Shown piece by piece: positions 1 to 10,846 of a DNA stretch of 64,000 nucleotides (position 1 is the first letter of the stretch; every line of letters starts with the position of its first letter). The notes beneath the pieces are model-generated. The model had not been told where the DNA came from, searched no databases, and saw only the letters and a program-made list of their open reading frames with translations. Source of the DNA: Staphylotrichum longicolle (lineage: Eukaryota; Ascomycota; Sordariomycetes; Sordariales; Chaetomiaceae); assembly GCA_019096155.1 (NCBI GenBank), contig JAHCVI010000001.1, forward strand, positions 1,674,001 through 1,738,000. Reading direction: 5' to 3'. The translations under genes and the position numbers were made by a program.

Positions 1-5
1 CTCCC

Positions 6-20
6 ATGAGCCTCGGATAG
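6..20 (+). promoter_or_regulatory. Short upstream ORF before the Ksp1-like kinase
   Basis: An ATG at position 6 opens a four-codon reading frame (Met-Ser-Leu-Gly, then TAG) about 265 nt before the kinase start. If the leader mRNA begins upstream of the window edge, this uORF could lower translation of the kinase. The transcription start is not visible, so its presence in the mRNA is an assumption. Confidence 0.2.
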
Positions 21-284
21 TGAACGACTTCGGAGCTTTTTTGTTTTTGTTTTCTTTGCCGCTTTGCGCTCTTGTACATCCTTCCGCTTTCCCGTTCTTC
101 CACTCCTCGCCTCATCTCGACCACCACTCTCTCGGCATCGCGTTGTACAAATTGGAACCCGTGTCTCGATAAGACTGCACTTGACGGCATAGACCGGCTT
201 TGGGGTACGGCAAAAGCTCATCCGGATCTTGTACCACCACTCTTCGACGCCTCTGTACCCACGCCTATTCCTAATCCCTTCACC

Positions 285-2343
285 ATGGAATGCCTTCGCG
301 ACAACTTCAACAATGGCGTCGTGCTCGGTGGTCGGTATCAGACCATCTCTCCCCTCAACCATGGCTCCTTCGGCATGGTCTTCATGGCCAAGGACACCTG
401 GACGAACGAGACGGTCGCCATCAAGTGCCTGACTAAGAAGTCAGCCGCACCTGATGCCTTCCTCGACTTCGCTGTGGACGACAAGTCAGAAGAGCTCGCG
501 CTGCACAGCCGGCTCGGATCGCACCCCAACATTGTCAACCTCGTCGACTCGTTCGAGACGGATGCCCACATCTATCTCGTGCTCGAGTTCTGCGCGCGCG
601 GCGATCTGTACGAGGCCATCCGGATCGGCCATGGTCCCCTGGAGACGGAGCACGTGAGGCGCTTCATGCTCGAGCTCGTCGACGCCGTCGCGTACATCCA
701 TGCCAAGGGCGTGTACCACCGCGACATCAAGCCCGAGAACATCTTCCTCACCCAGTCGGGGTCGATGAAGCTGGGTGACTTTGGGCTTTCGACGACCGAG
801 AAGTGGACCTACGAGACGACAGTTGGCAGTGACCGATACATGTGTCGCCGAGCAGTATGACTCAGCCGGTGCTGGGTACTCGCCTGCTCAAGCCGACATC
901 TGGGCCATCGGTATCTGCCTCCTGAACATTCTGTTCTCCAGGAACCCGTTCACGGTGCCGACCGAGGAGGATCCCCTTTTCCTCGACTTCTCGCGCGACA
1001 AGCAGTCGTTGTTCGACGTGTTCCCGTCCATGTCGCAGGACACATATGAGGTCATCGTGCAGTGCATGAACCTGGACCCCAGCAAGCGCTCCCTGGCTGG
1101 AGCCCGCGACGCCCTGCTCCGCGTCGTCAGCTTCACCACCCTCGACGAGGTCCTCGACGACTTCTGCTCCAGCGACCGCCGTGTCGTGGCCAACTCGAAC
1201 CGCGAGCCTCTCCGGACCCCTTCGATCCAGAGCCCGCAGGTCGACAATGGCGCCTTCCCGTGGGCCAAGGCCCTGCAGGCGACGCCGCCCAAGCCCATCC
1301 GGCAGCTCAGCGTCATCCCCGACGACGAGGTCTACGACGAGGACTTGTTCTCCAAGTCGGGCACCACGACCGATTGGATGTCGGGCACCGCGCAGACGCC
1401 CTCCATGTCCTCGTACATGGACTCCAACTTTGGGGCCTCGATCCAGTCGTTCGCTCCGGCGCCGAGTTTCCGCCCGGTGCTGCCTCCCAAGGCTGCCGCC
1501 AAGGTTGCTCCCATGGCTGGCTCCCTCCCCATCACCATGTCCAAGCCTCGCAACCAGTCTGCCATGTCCCTCGTCTTCGGACGCAAGGATGCGGTATCCA
1601 AGAGCTGGAGCGATCTCTGGGACGAGGAATTCGAGGAGGAGGAGGAGCAGGCTAAGCAGCTGCAGACCCTGAAGGAGATGAACTCGAGGACCTGGAGCCA
1701 CGAGAGCACGGCCACGCCGTCCATCGCCGTCGACAACGATGACACCCCCAGACAGGGTCTGTCGCCCGTGACCAAGTCGGCCACCCTTGTCAACGACGAG
1801 AACAAGATCCCATCTATTGATGAGGCCTTTGGACACGCCGCGGATGACGACATGGACGGCTTGTTCCACTACGAGGAGCCCCCAGTCAAGGAGGAGCCTC
1901 AGCTTCCGCAACAGTCGACGCCGTTGCGACGCAACAACATGGACAAGTGGGCCGCGCTTGGCGAGCGGCGTCGGGCGCCTGCAGGCAGCCCTGCCCCCAA
2001 GACCCTCGACGTCCCCCTCCGGACAGGCCGGCACGTTGGAGCCGCTTTGTCTGCCAGCTCCCCAGTCAAGGGACATGGCGGCTTTGAACTCCACCACGAC
2101 TCGCATCAACATTTTCCTTACGTTTCCGGGAACAACTCACCTCAACACAACAACAACAACAACCATCATCAACAACATCACCACCAGGGCAGGTGGAGCA
2201 ACAGTCGCGACCGCGCCAAGGAGTGCCCGCGGAACAAGGGTCGCGACCGAGATTGGAATTGGAACTTTGACTGGCGCAAGGAGAAGCGCACCGGCTTTGG
2301 CTATCTCGGGTGGGTTGGTAGCTGGCAAGAGGCCCGCTCCTGA
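285..2343 (+). CDS. Ksp1-type serine/threonine protein kinase (frame break in the kinase domain)
   Basis: This is a Ser/Thr kinase of the fungal Ksp1/Ran1-like group, which acts in nutrient signalling downstream of TOR and PKA in yeast. I chose the ATG at 285 (context CACCATGG). The reading frame is open further upstream but has no ATG. Visible kinase elements are the Gly-rich loop GSFGMV (about residue 26), VAIK lysine (about 46), HRDIKPEN (about 145) and DFG (about 165). The activation segment ends GSDRYM at 842. The downstream part resumes in another frame with AEQYD at 847-861, then DIWAIGICLLN. Seven bases separate the two blocks where six are needed, so the gene is broken by one base as written. 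An intron cannot explain this. The C-terminal half is long and disordered, with an acidic stretch, an Asn/His-rich tract and a final WVGSWQ-type end typical of the group. The product would be about 685 residues. Homology is clear; the break is probably a sequence error. Confidence 0.85.
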
Positions 2344-4577
2344 GAGGAGCTGGGTATACTCGAGTGCCGGTTCACCACTTGTGGTTGGGCCCAACACCAC
2401 CACCATCACCACCGCCATCCAACCGACCCTACCATCATCACACAAATCATCGTCGTCACAACCCCTTTCTTCCGTCGATTGAATCATCGATCTATTTTTT
2501 GTCTTCTTGGTGTAAGAAGGTGCTGACTCTGCTGGTGTCTGTTTTTTCTTTTCCTCCCCTTCCTGTATGGTGGTGTTACGCCCGCGGTTTGTGCGGCGAC
2601 ACACCAGTTGGTTCTGTTCCAAAACCGATCGGTCTCCTCAAGACACAAAACGATCACCACCCGTTGACATATATCACCTTACATATTTTTTGTCGGTCAC
2701 TCACACTCTTCTCATTTTCCTTTATAGCATAGCATGGTCTAGAACGAAACGACACAAACATATGGGCATGGGGTTTGGGCGCGCTGGGAGTTTTTATTTT
2801 TTCCTCTGTCAAACTGGGGCGAAACTGGACAATTGGGTTTGGGCTGGTTTGGATTTTACTGGGGTCTTTTTTGTGTTCATTTCTTGTGTCGTTCTACCTG
2901 GTTGGGATGGATAAGACAAAACAGACAGCACAGCACCGGCGCAGAGCAGAGCAGAGCAGGGTCAGCATCCTTACTTTTTTGTTGTAGTGGTTTCTTACAC
3001 ACAGATCGATCGACGGGGGGGTCTTGGAGGGATGATGAGGGAAGTGGTTTAGGAAGGGTGGAGGGCTGGGTGAGGGTGAAGGTGTGTGGTTGCGGCTTGC
3101 AACTCGCTTTCTGTGTATTAGATAGGGTCTTGAGGAGATTAAGTCTAGAATACCAGAGGTTACCCACTCGAGAACCTTGATCCTTCTGTTTGGATCTGAT
3201 GTGAATTGAGTTACGTGACAAAGCTGAGAACTAGGGAGTTGGCACTTGCAGTGGGAGGGGTAATGTCGAACAACCTTGAGCTCTCGGTGCATCTTCGACA
3301 GTTGGCCAGTCCAACACTGTCAAGGCGCTTGTGCATACCTACTACCTGAGACCTCAATATACCGAGCAGATGGCTGGGGGTGATGATGTCGGTCGTGTTA
3401 CTTGTCATGCAACGTGCCGACGGACGTCGTCATCACGAAGGTTGGGATATGCACAACGTGGAAGCTCGAAATGTGCTCTGACGGTCCTGGCGTTTCTTCG
3501 CAGACTCTGTCTGCTCAACCCCAACCACCCCTGCAGCATGGCACGGAATGGCCCCTCTTCCCCCGATTACCAGCGCCCTTCTTCAGAATGGAACAGCGCA
3601 TCGCATTCGTGAGTTATTCCTGCCTGACACTGCAGCCGGGACGGACATCCGAGACGCATACATACGTACAACACATGGAACAAGTATGTACCGTAGCAGC
3701 GGCAGCAGCCGAAACAATAACAGACATCAAACGCCCCAATGCACCTCCCTACCTGCATGGGACGGCAGCCGGTCACAGACGTCCTCGTCCCATGGAATTG
3801 ACAAGGGTGGGGTCGCAGGGGGGAGGGGGTTGGTGACTGACACTGTTGTCTCCTTTTGTTATGTTTTGAACGGGCAGTCAGTCTTGTTGGGTTCCTCCTA
3901 TCACAGAGTGACACATCGGCCAGCACGAGTTTGGCAGGGTTGGGCGTGTGTGGATTGTAAACAAACCCCTGCATACCTAGAACGGGGCGAGGACAAAGAA
4001 TGACGGAGAAGACCACAGCCACAGGTTTGAAGAAATCAGAACGGGGACTGTCTGTTTGATTGACCTTGACCGGGTAACTAAGGTAGGCAACTCGCGTTCG
4101 GATGGGGAAAGGTGAGAGTCTCAAGCAACATGATATCCCAAGCCAGACATTGTCAGCGGTCAGTATTGCGTCTCCTAAACCAGTCATGGCACCGTATTGT
4201 GCAATAAATCCAGCCAAATGACTCACTCATACCATGTACTAGCTAGCAGATCGAGTTGAGAAAACGTAGCCAAGCCCCACCAGCGCCGCCCCGAGATGAT
4301 GATGCTACCGAGGAGAATACGTGTACGGATGAAGCCCGGACATGAACCCAGACAGTAAAAGGCCCCAACAAACGCCAGATCATGAACCGGAACGACCCAC
4401 TCAGCACCGCGAACCATCCTGCCCCCCCACAACACACGTCTCATATGCTCATTATTATCATTCAGGATGGTTCACCCATCCGATCCACTCCAGCAAACCC
4501 CGCCCCCCTCACACCCTTTCCCCGTCGACTTTCCCAGCCCTCCCCAAAACAGCATGTTCTGTGTCGAGCCCTCGCAA
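2344..4577. other. Gene-free stretch between two convergent genes
   Basis: These 2.2 kb lie between the stop codons of the Ksp1-like kinase and the Avt1-like transporter. The first 500 bases are T/C-rich and probably 3' UTR of the kinase. I see no protein with conserved motifs, no tRNA and no repeat. The short ORFs lack the codon pattern of the neighbouring genes. It is unusually long for a convergent spacer. Confidence 0.5.
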
Positions 4578-7292
4578 TTAATACAAAGCCGGCTCAGTAG
4601 GCTCCGCACCAATCAAGCTCTTGGGCAGGAACGCCCAGACGGTGCCGACCACAGACAGGGCGAAGGACAGCATCATGATGGAGAAGGCAAACACCCTTTC
4701 CCTCACCGAGAGCTCGTGCCCAAACAGTTTGAGGTAGAAGGCCAGGGGCAGCCTGTGTTGTGAGTCAGTACCGGCATTCGATAAATCCCTCCATTCCCCA
4801 ACATTACCAACCACTTCCTCCCCCACCAAAATCAAGGTGGCATAACGAGTAAAAAGGAAGGTGGGAGATGGGCGAAGAAAACAAGGAGAAAGGGGGGGGG
4901 GAATACTCACGTCACACAAATCGTAAAACACAACGCGCTCCCCATAAACGCCATGATGCTATCAAACGCCGGAAACACAATCGCGATCCCCAGAAACACC
5001 ACGACGACCCCGACCCGAATCGCCACCTTCATGCCCCCGCGGAACCCGGCGCCGCGGCCGACCAGCCACCCCGTCCCATCCCCACCAGCCCCGCCGTCAC
5101 CGGTAGGCGCGAGGCTCTGCTGGTGCAGGCCCAAGAGCACCTCGAGCGTGGCCACGATGGGCCGGGCGTTGAGCGGGATCTTGGTGAGCGGGATGATGCC
5201 GATGCAGAGGCACATGAGGACGGTCAGGGCGCGCGGGTAGCTGGCCTCGAGGAGGATGTTGGAGGTGATTTCGTCGCGGACGTCGTCGCCGAACATGAGC
5301 AGGCCCGCGACGGCGGTGGTGGCGTCGAGGAGGAACTATATACATGGCGGTTAGTTTTCGGGGGGGAGGTGGGGGGTTGGGGAGTTGGCTCAAACGTACG
5401 GTAAAGGAAAAGGAGGTTTTGACGGCTTGGGCGTATTTGTAAGGATGGCGCATGTCACGGTAGATCTGGGTGTTGTCAGCATGCCGCGTAAGGGAGGGGT
5501 TGGGTTGGAAGGGGGAGGATGTACGTTTGGAAAGACGCCGTGGCCGCCCCTCAAGGTAAAGTTAGCTTGCCTGTCCTGTATACTGCAGCATGGAGTTGCG
5601 GCCTACCATGGCGACATCAACAGGCCAAAAGACAGCGGCAATGTCAGCCAGTTGGCGGGAAACATGTACGTCTTGGCCGGCTCGATGAGGGAACCTGGCG
5701 CGTTGGGTTTGACCAAGCCGTCGAGGATGAGGATCAGCACGACTGAGGCACAGTTAGCAAGCGTAGTTCAACGCCCACTCCCCCTTTTCACCAAGGAATG
5801 TCTTACTAAGAAGACACGAGAAGATGCCAATGATGCTCGTGAAGCTCAGCAACCGCAGCGGCAGGAAATTCAGGGGCATCAAGATGAGGGCGCAAAAGAT
5901 CTTCCACCCGGTCACCGTCATGAAGCCCGGGAACAGCAAGTCGAGCGAGTCGGCAAAGAGCACGATGAGCGCCACACACGCCGCGAGAAGCTCGAGCGTA
6001 AAAAGCAACTCGTGGCGATCCGCGCGTTGCGGCCAAACGAGATGAAGGCGAGATCCGAAAAGGTGATGAGGCTGGGATCCAGGTCCATGCACCGAGCCAG
6101 GATTGGCCGTCCACGCCGTCAGGGCGGCACACACGAAAAGGCCGTCACGCCGCAGATCCAGCCGGCGTACTTCATGCCCATGGGCAGACTCAGGAGGGAT
6201 CAGAACACTGTCGCATGGTCAAGTCAGCAGCAGCGCACCTTCCAAAACACTACCAAACCAGCCCAGAAACATACTTGGTCGAGTTGAACACGGTCTGAGG
6301 CAGCGTCGACTGCCCCTCCACCGCCAGCACAATCTTGCCGTCCTGCTCCACCTCCTTGACCAAGATGGGCGGCAGCTCCCCGTCGGGCACGTTTCCCCCG
6401 ACCTCCTGCTGCTGCCTCCACAGCGCGGCCGCCTGGGCCATGGACCCGCGCCCCGCCGCCGCCCCGTCGGACCGGATGGTGCCGTAGTCGAGCGCCGACC
6501 CGTAGCTCCCCACGATGGACGGCGCGGCCAGGTGCGGCGCCACGGCGAAGATGGAACCGCCCGACGTGGTCGCGTGGCTACCCACGCGGAACGCTGGCGG
6601 CAGCTGCTCGGCGCCGCCGCCGCTCTCGAGCGGCTTGCCCTCGCGCGAGTCGTGGCTCGACTGGCGGTACAGCGGCTCCCCCGCGCCGCCATGGCCGGTG
6701 CCCGAGGGCTCGGGGCTCTCGGAGCGCGGGGGAGCGCCGGGGGCGTGAGGGCGCTCGAGGTGCTGGCGCAGCAGGGAGGGCGAGCCCGTCTCGATGTCGC
6801 GCTGCTGGCTGCGGGCATAGGGCGAGACGTCGCCTGCGGTGCCGGGGGCGAGCGGGGCCTGGTCAGGGGCAAAGACGAAGGAGGGCCGCTGCGGGATGAC
6901 CTCGGAGAAGCCGGCGCGCTGCCAGCTGCGGGTGAAGGAGCGGATGCTGTTGACGCCGCCAAGGTCGGTCAGGGCGGTGAGGCGGTTGGTGATGGAGGAT
7001 CTGGGGTTCGCGGGGGTTGGTTGTCAGTGGTGGTGGTGATGGATGGGTAGGATGGGGGGGGGGGGGGGGGGGGGGGGGGGAGGTTCAGGTCTCCTTCATA
7101 CCTCCTCCGCCTGAGCTGTTGCGGCCACTCATCGTCCTGGTTCGAGCCGGCACTGCGGCCGAGGAGGGACTCGTTCTCGAACTGGACGCTGCGGTTGCCA
7201 ACGACGAGACGCTGCCGGTGCGGAGAGAACCCGCGCTCGTACTGGTCCCAGTTGGGCTGGTTCGACTGGTTTCCCTGGTTTCTGGAGGTCAT
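4578..7292 (-). CDS. Vacuolar amino-acid transporter, Avt1-like (AAAP family)
   Basis: A member of the amino-acid/auxin permease family that moves neutral amino acids across the vacuolar membrane by proton exchange. I read eight exons: 7292-7102, 7000-6275, 6207-5807, 5742-5607, 5549-5525 (25 nt), 5465-5400, 5335-4911 and 4752-4578. The long N-terminal cytosolic part (about residues 1-300) is disordered. It ends in VEGQSTLPQTVFNST just before TM1, as in Avt1. Conserved core blocks include LPMGMKYAG, SLITFSDLAFISFGRNAR, LELLAACVALIVLF, SPWGGHGVFPN, IYRDMRHP and TVWAFLPK near the C-terminus. Exon 3 between about 6005 and 6200 carries four small losses of 8, 1, 2 and 1 nt, judged against the family pattern, so TM1-TM2 is not readable in one frame. 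All other exon joins keep phase. With the 12 lost bases counted the protein would be about 718 residues. The family is certain; Avt1 versus another Avt subgroup rests on the long N-terminus. Confidence 0.85.
7054..7080. repeat. 27-base G homopolymer in intron 1 of the Avt1-like gene
   Basis: An uninterrupted run of 27 G on the plus strand, so C on the sense strand of the transporter. It lies inside intron 1 (7101-7001), between donor and acceptor. Runs of this length are prone to slippage and to wrong length calls. Confidence 0.95.
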
Positions 7293-8427
7293 TGGGGCTC
7301 TCTCTTCTGGACGCGGCGGCCAGAGCACCCAGAAAAATTGGAAAGGAGAAAATCCAGAAAATCCACCGAGACGCCGCTACTTTTCGAGGACCGCACCGCG
7401 GGGTCTCATGGACGCGGTCGGCCGGTCGCGATCAGGGATTGCTCCGGAGGCGACTGTGGAGATGGTGGAGATGGTGGGGTGATCCGTCCTTGGTTTGGAG
7501 GAGTCGGGGACGGGGACGGGGATGGAGTACCCTGGCTCTGCCTGGCTCTGCTTGGGCCCTGGGGGAGAGATGGGATGGAATGGCTGCAGAGAACAATTGT
7601 GTCTTTGGTGTCTTTGGGAACAAGAAGATTCCCATGTGTTTACAAATCATGCTACTCTAAAATACCCAAACTGGTGAGCGACGGGGAGCTGGCGCACGAG
7701 GGCTGTTCCCTCCCGTCGGTCGAGGTCGAGGCCTGGTCGGGATGGGCCGAACGACATCATCGTCATGGTGCAGCTTGCATTCGTGCTGCGTGACCTCGCA
7801 GGAGTTGCAGCAGGCAACTTAGCGCTTGCTGTGGGGTCTGTGGCCTCCCGACTGCAGATCCCCAGCCAACCCCAGCAGCACAAGCTGCACCAACGGGGCC
7901 CGAGTTATCTCTTCAAACCTGGAGTCTCGGGAGGGTATCTCGCTGTTGCGTAAGGGGTTGAGATAACGTGAAAGTCATGACAGATGCGCAGGGAGAGTAA
8001 GGTAGCAGTGTCTTATCGGGTCCTTGACTGCAGAATCACAGGTTTGATCTGATCAAAGCCAATACGCTGATTGGCCAATCGACGAGCCGGCATGGCTGCC
8101 ATCAACAACGTGCATGCTCGCGTCTGCAAGAAAGAGTGGTTGAGCCTCGTCCAACTGTCGTCGCTGCAGGTCTTGCCGAAGCTTTGCAGCGGCTGTGGCT
8201 CCAGACACACCGCCTTCCTAACCTGTTTGGTGCCAAGAAATGGAACAACCATGCCCACTGAAAGTCGGCAGGGTCTGGAGCGGTAGAAGGCGGCAGAACC
8301 GTCGAGTGCCCAGATTATTTTCGTCCCACCTCTGTTCCGGGGAAGGTACCTTCAACCTGCTCTTAGGAGCAACCATTCCATCTCAGGACCTATTTTCCCT
8401 ACGGTATATACTGCCTCACCCGCGACC
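7293..8427. promoter_or_regulatory. Divergent intergenic region, Avt1-like gene / MRH4
   Basis: These 1.1 kb separate the starts of two divergently transcribed genes and must hold both promoters. A short GGAGAT-type repeat occurs near 7457-7475. A TATA-like GGTATATA lies at about 8402, only some 25 nt before the MRH4 ATG, which is too close for a classical TATA box. No coding sequence is supported. Confidence 0.45.
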
Positions 8428-10350
8428 ATGTGGAGGGCAGCCCGCGACTCGGTCTGTCTATTATGCCGCTCGGCAGCTGCGCCCAGGAAAGCGCTCCTCG
8501 AAACCGGGCAGCCATGGATCAGCCAGCGCACCTTTGCCATGAGGCGAGACTCCCGAGACCGTCCGTCGCGCATGGTTCTATCCGACCGCGTCGCTCGTGG
8601 GCCACGAACAGACGCTCCCAGGAGGCCGCGTGACAAGCCCGACGGGCCCTGGTCCTCTACAAACCGAACTGTCGCCAACGTCGATTTCGATAGACGTCGT
8701 GGGCCGCAACGGTCCGACTCGCCCACCTCGGAGCCCACTCACGGCGACAGGCCCTCCACAGGTGGCCGCGAGAGAGGCACGAGGGAGAGAAGCCATGGCG
8801 ACAGGGACGAAGGGCGGTTCAAGGCACTCAAGATGCAACGCGCTCTCACCAGCATCTCCTACCGCGAGCGCCTCTCGGTCAAGGCCCGCATTTCCGACGT
8901 CGAATCCTTCGATCAGTTCAACCTGCTGCCGCCGCTGAGGGACGCCGTCTCCAACGAGGTGCTGAAGGGCATGGTGGACATCAAGCCGACTCCGGTCCAG
9001 AGGCTCGCCATTCCGCTCCTGCTCGGTCAGCCCATCGGACAGCGCCGCCCCCCCGCCCGCTCGAACAAGCCCGAGCCCGCAAAGCCTGAGCGACAAGAGT
9101 TTCTCCTAGCCGCCGAGACCGGGTCTGGCAAGACGCTGGCGTACTTGCTGCCCACCATCAATGCCCTCAAGCTGGCCGAGGCCGACGACGCGGATGTGAA
9201 GGCATACAATCAGCGGCTCGAGGCAGAGAAGGAACGCCGCGGGGGGACGCCCGTTTCAGAATGGATCGACAAATTCGAGCCGCACCCCAACACGGCCCGC
9301 CCGCGCGCCGTCGTGCTGGTCCCGACCGCCGAGCTCGTCGACCAGGTCCTCGCCGCCGCCAAGAAGATCTCGCACGTCGCCAAGCTCAAGGTGCGCCCGC
9401 TGTCGTCCAACTACAACGCGACCAAGATCCAGCGCAACATGTACAGCCACGGCGGCATCGACATGGTGGTCGCGCGCCCGCACCTCCTCGCCGCCATGGC
9501 CCACCGGGACCCCAACATCCTCTCGCGCGTCCACTACCTCATCGTCGACGAAGCCGACTCTCTTTTCGATCGCTCCTTCTCTCCGGAAACCTCCAAGATC
9601 GTAGACCGCGCCATGCCCTCGCTCAAGCAGCTCATCCTCTGCTCCGCCACCATCCCGCGCCGCCTCGACAACTACCTGGCTACCCACTTCCCCGACATCC
9701 ACCGCATCGCCACGCCCAATCTCCACGCCATCCCGCGCCGCGTCCAGCTCGGCGTCATCGACGTGTCCAAGGAACCCTACCGCAACAACAAGCTCCTCGC
9801 CTGCGCCGACGCCATCTGGACCATCGGCAAGGACGCGGCCCTGCACGAGGGCGCCGTCAAGGGCGAGGTCGACGTGAAGCGCATCATGGTGTTTGTCAAC
9901 GAGCGCGAGACCACCCAGGAGGTGGCCGAGTACCTCGTGTCCAAGGGCATCGACGCCGTCGCCCTGCACCGCGACACCCCCGAGCACCGCCAGAGCGAGA
10001 TGCTGGCCAGCTTCACCAGCAACGAGCCCATGCGCATGACCCAGGACGAGGTCGAGGAGAACAAGCAGGCCGTGCTGGCCAAAGCGGGCGGCGCCGGAAA
10101 GAGGCACCTGCCCAACACCAAGGTCATTGTCGCGACGGACCTGGCGTCGAGAGGCATCGACACGCTGGCCGTCAGGCATGTGGTGCTGTACGACGTGCCG
10201 CACACCACGATCGACTTCATCCATCGGCTGGGCAGGGCCGGGCGCATGGGGAGGAGAGGAAGGGGGATTGTGCTGGTGGGCAAGGACGACAGGCGGGATG
10301 TGGTGGCCGAGGTGAAGGAGAGCATGTTTATGGGGCAGGCGCTGATTTGA
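8428..10350 (+). CDS. MRH4: Mitochondrial DEAD-box RNA helicase MRH4
   Basis: An ATP-dependent RNA helicase that in yeast Mrh4 is needed for assembly of the large mitochondrial ribosomal subunit. It is a single exon of 640 residues. The N-terminus is Arg-rich and lacks acidic residues (MWRAARDSVCLLCRS), as expected for a matrix targeting signal. Helicase motifs are in order: Q-motif region with KPTPVQRLAIP (about 190), Walker A AETGSGKT (about 228-235), PTAELVDQ (Ia), VDEAD (about 374), SAT (about 405), ATDLASRGID (V) and HRLGRAGRMGRRG (VI, about 598). Loops between motifs carry inserts rich in charged residues, which is usual for fungal MRH4. The frame is intact. The orthology call rests on the N-terminal block NLLPPLRDAV and on length. 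Confidence 0.93.
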   Translation: MWRAARDSVCLLCRSAAAPRKALLETGQPWISQRTFAMRRDSRDRPSRMVLSDRVARGPRTDAPRRPRDKPDGPWSSTNRTVANVDFDRRRGPQRSDSPTSEPTHGDRPSTGGRERGTRERSHGDRDEGRFKALKMQRALTSISYRERLSVKARISDVESFDQFNLLPPLRDAVSNEVLKGMVDIKPTPVQRLAIPLLLGQPIGQRRPPARSNKPEPAKPERQEFLLAAETGSGKTLAYLLPTINALKLAEADDADVKAYNQRLEAEKERRGGTPVSEWIDKFEPHPNTARPRAVVLVPTAELVDQVLAAAKKISHVAKLKVRPLSSNYNATKIQRNMYSHGGIDMVVARPHLLAAMAHRDPNILSRVHYLIVDEADSLFDRSFSPETSKIVDRAMPSLKQLILCSATIPRRLDNYLATHFPDIHRIATPNLHAIPRRVQLGVIDVSKEPYRNNKLLACADAIWTIGKDAALHEGAVKGEVDVKRIMVFVNERETTQEVAEYLVSKGIDAVALHRDTPEHRQSEMLASFTSNEPMRMTQDEVEENKQAVLAKAGGAGKRHLPNTKVIVATDLASRGIDTLAVRHVVLYDVPHTTIDFIHRLGRAGRMGRRGRGIVLVGKDDRRDVVAEVKESMFMGQALI

Positions 10351-10357
10351 GAGAGAG

Positions 10358-10388
10358 GTGTGTGTGTGTATGTGTGTGCGTGTGTGTG
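10358..10388. repeat. Imperfect GT microsatellite
   Basis: An alternating GT tract of about 31 bases, interrupted by TA and GC. It starts just after the MRH4 stop codon and would lie in the 3' UTR. Confidence 0.85.
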
Positions 10389-10630
10389 ATGATATTGTAT
10401 GATTTGTGAATGTACTATATACGGATAGAGAGAGAGAGGGCATAGATACCAGCGTCTATTTAAAGGTGGAATCGGAGTTTTGGATCGCTCGACTCGTCCT
10501 TTACAATGATAATATTCTGATACGCGTGTTTCTGATTACTATGGGCTTAGTTACTGTGGGAATTAAAAGAATAACACAGCTGTATACAAGACTCTCTATT
10601 ATGGTCATCGTCATGTCATGATTCATGAAA

Positions 10631-10654
10631 CGTCGTCGTCGTCGTCGTCGTCGT
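10631..10654. repeat. CGT trinucleotide repeat, eight copies
   Basis: Eight perfect CGT units, followed by degenerate CATCGT units. It is outside coding sequence. Confidence 0.9.
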
Positions 10655-10806
10655 CATCGTCATCTTTCACTTGAAGCACGCCGCTCGCTCGCGATTGACA
10701 ATCCAGAAGCGAAACGGCCCCTAACAAAAAAAAAACCCAAACAAAAACTCCATTACCCAGTCCCCCTTGCCCCCCACCACCCCCATTTCCAACCACCCAC
10801 TCATCT

Positions 10807-10807
<1 letters not shown>

Positions 10808-10843
<36 letters not shown>
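10808..10843. repeat. GA dinucleotide repeat, 18 copies
   Basis: An uninterrupted GA run of 36 bases that ends four bases from the stop codon of the CorA-like gene (minus strand), so it is CT/TC in the sense of that gene's 3' UTR. Length polymorphism between strains is likely. Confidence 0.95.

Positions 10844-10846
<3 letters not shown>

Larger units (their letters stand above)
10351..10846. other. Convergent spacer rich in simple repeats
   Basis: A 496-base spacer between the 3' ends of MRH4 and the CorA-like gene. It holds an imperfect GT tract, a short GA tract near 10428-10440, a CGT trinucleotide run and a long GA run, the clearest of which are listed separately. The remainder is A/T-rich 3' UTR-like sequence without a gene. 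Confidence 0.6.

Noticed and set aside
862..2112. Long minus-strand ORF (416 aa) opposite the kinase gene
   Set aside because: A mirror of the GC3-biased codons of the real gene; no conserved motif.
2567..3180. Overlapping 115-aa plus-strand ORFs after the kinase gene
   Set aside because: Aromatic-rich translation of T/G-rich 3' sequence; no conserved motif.
5385..6287. 300-aa plus-strand ORF across the Avt1-like exons
   Set aside because: Covers conserved minus-strand exons and introns; no motif of its own.
9256..10443. Long minus-strand ORF (395 aa) opposite MRH4
   Set aside because: Antisense shadow of the helicase; Val/Asp/Gly-rich composition typical of such shadows.
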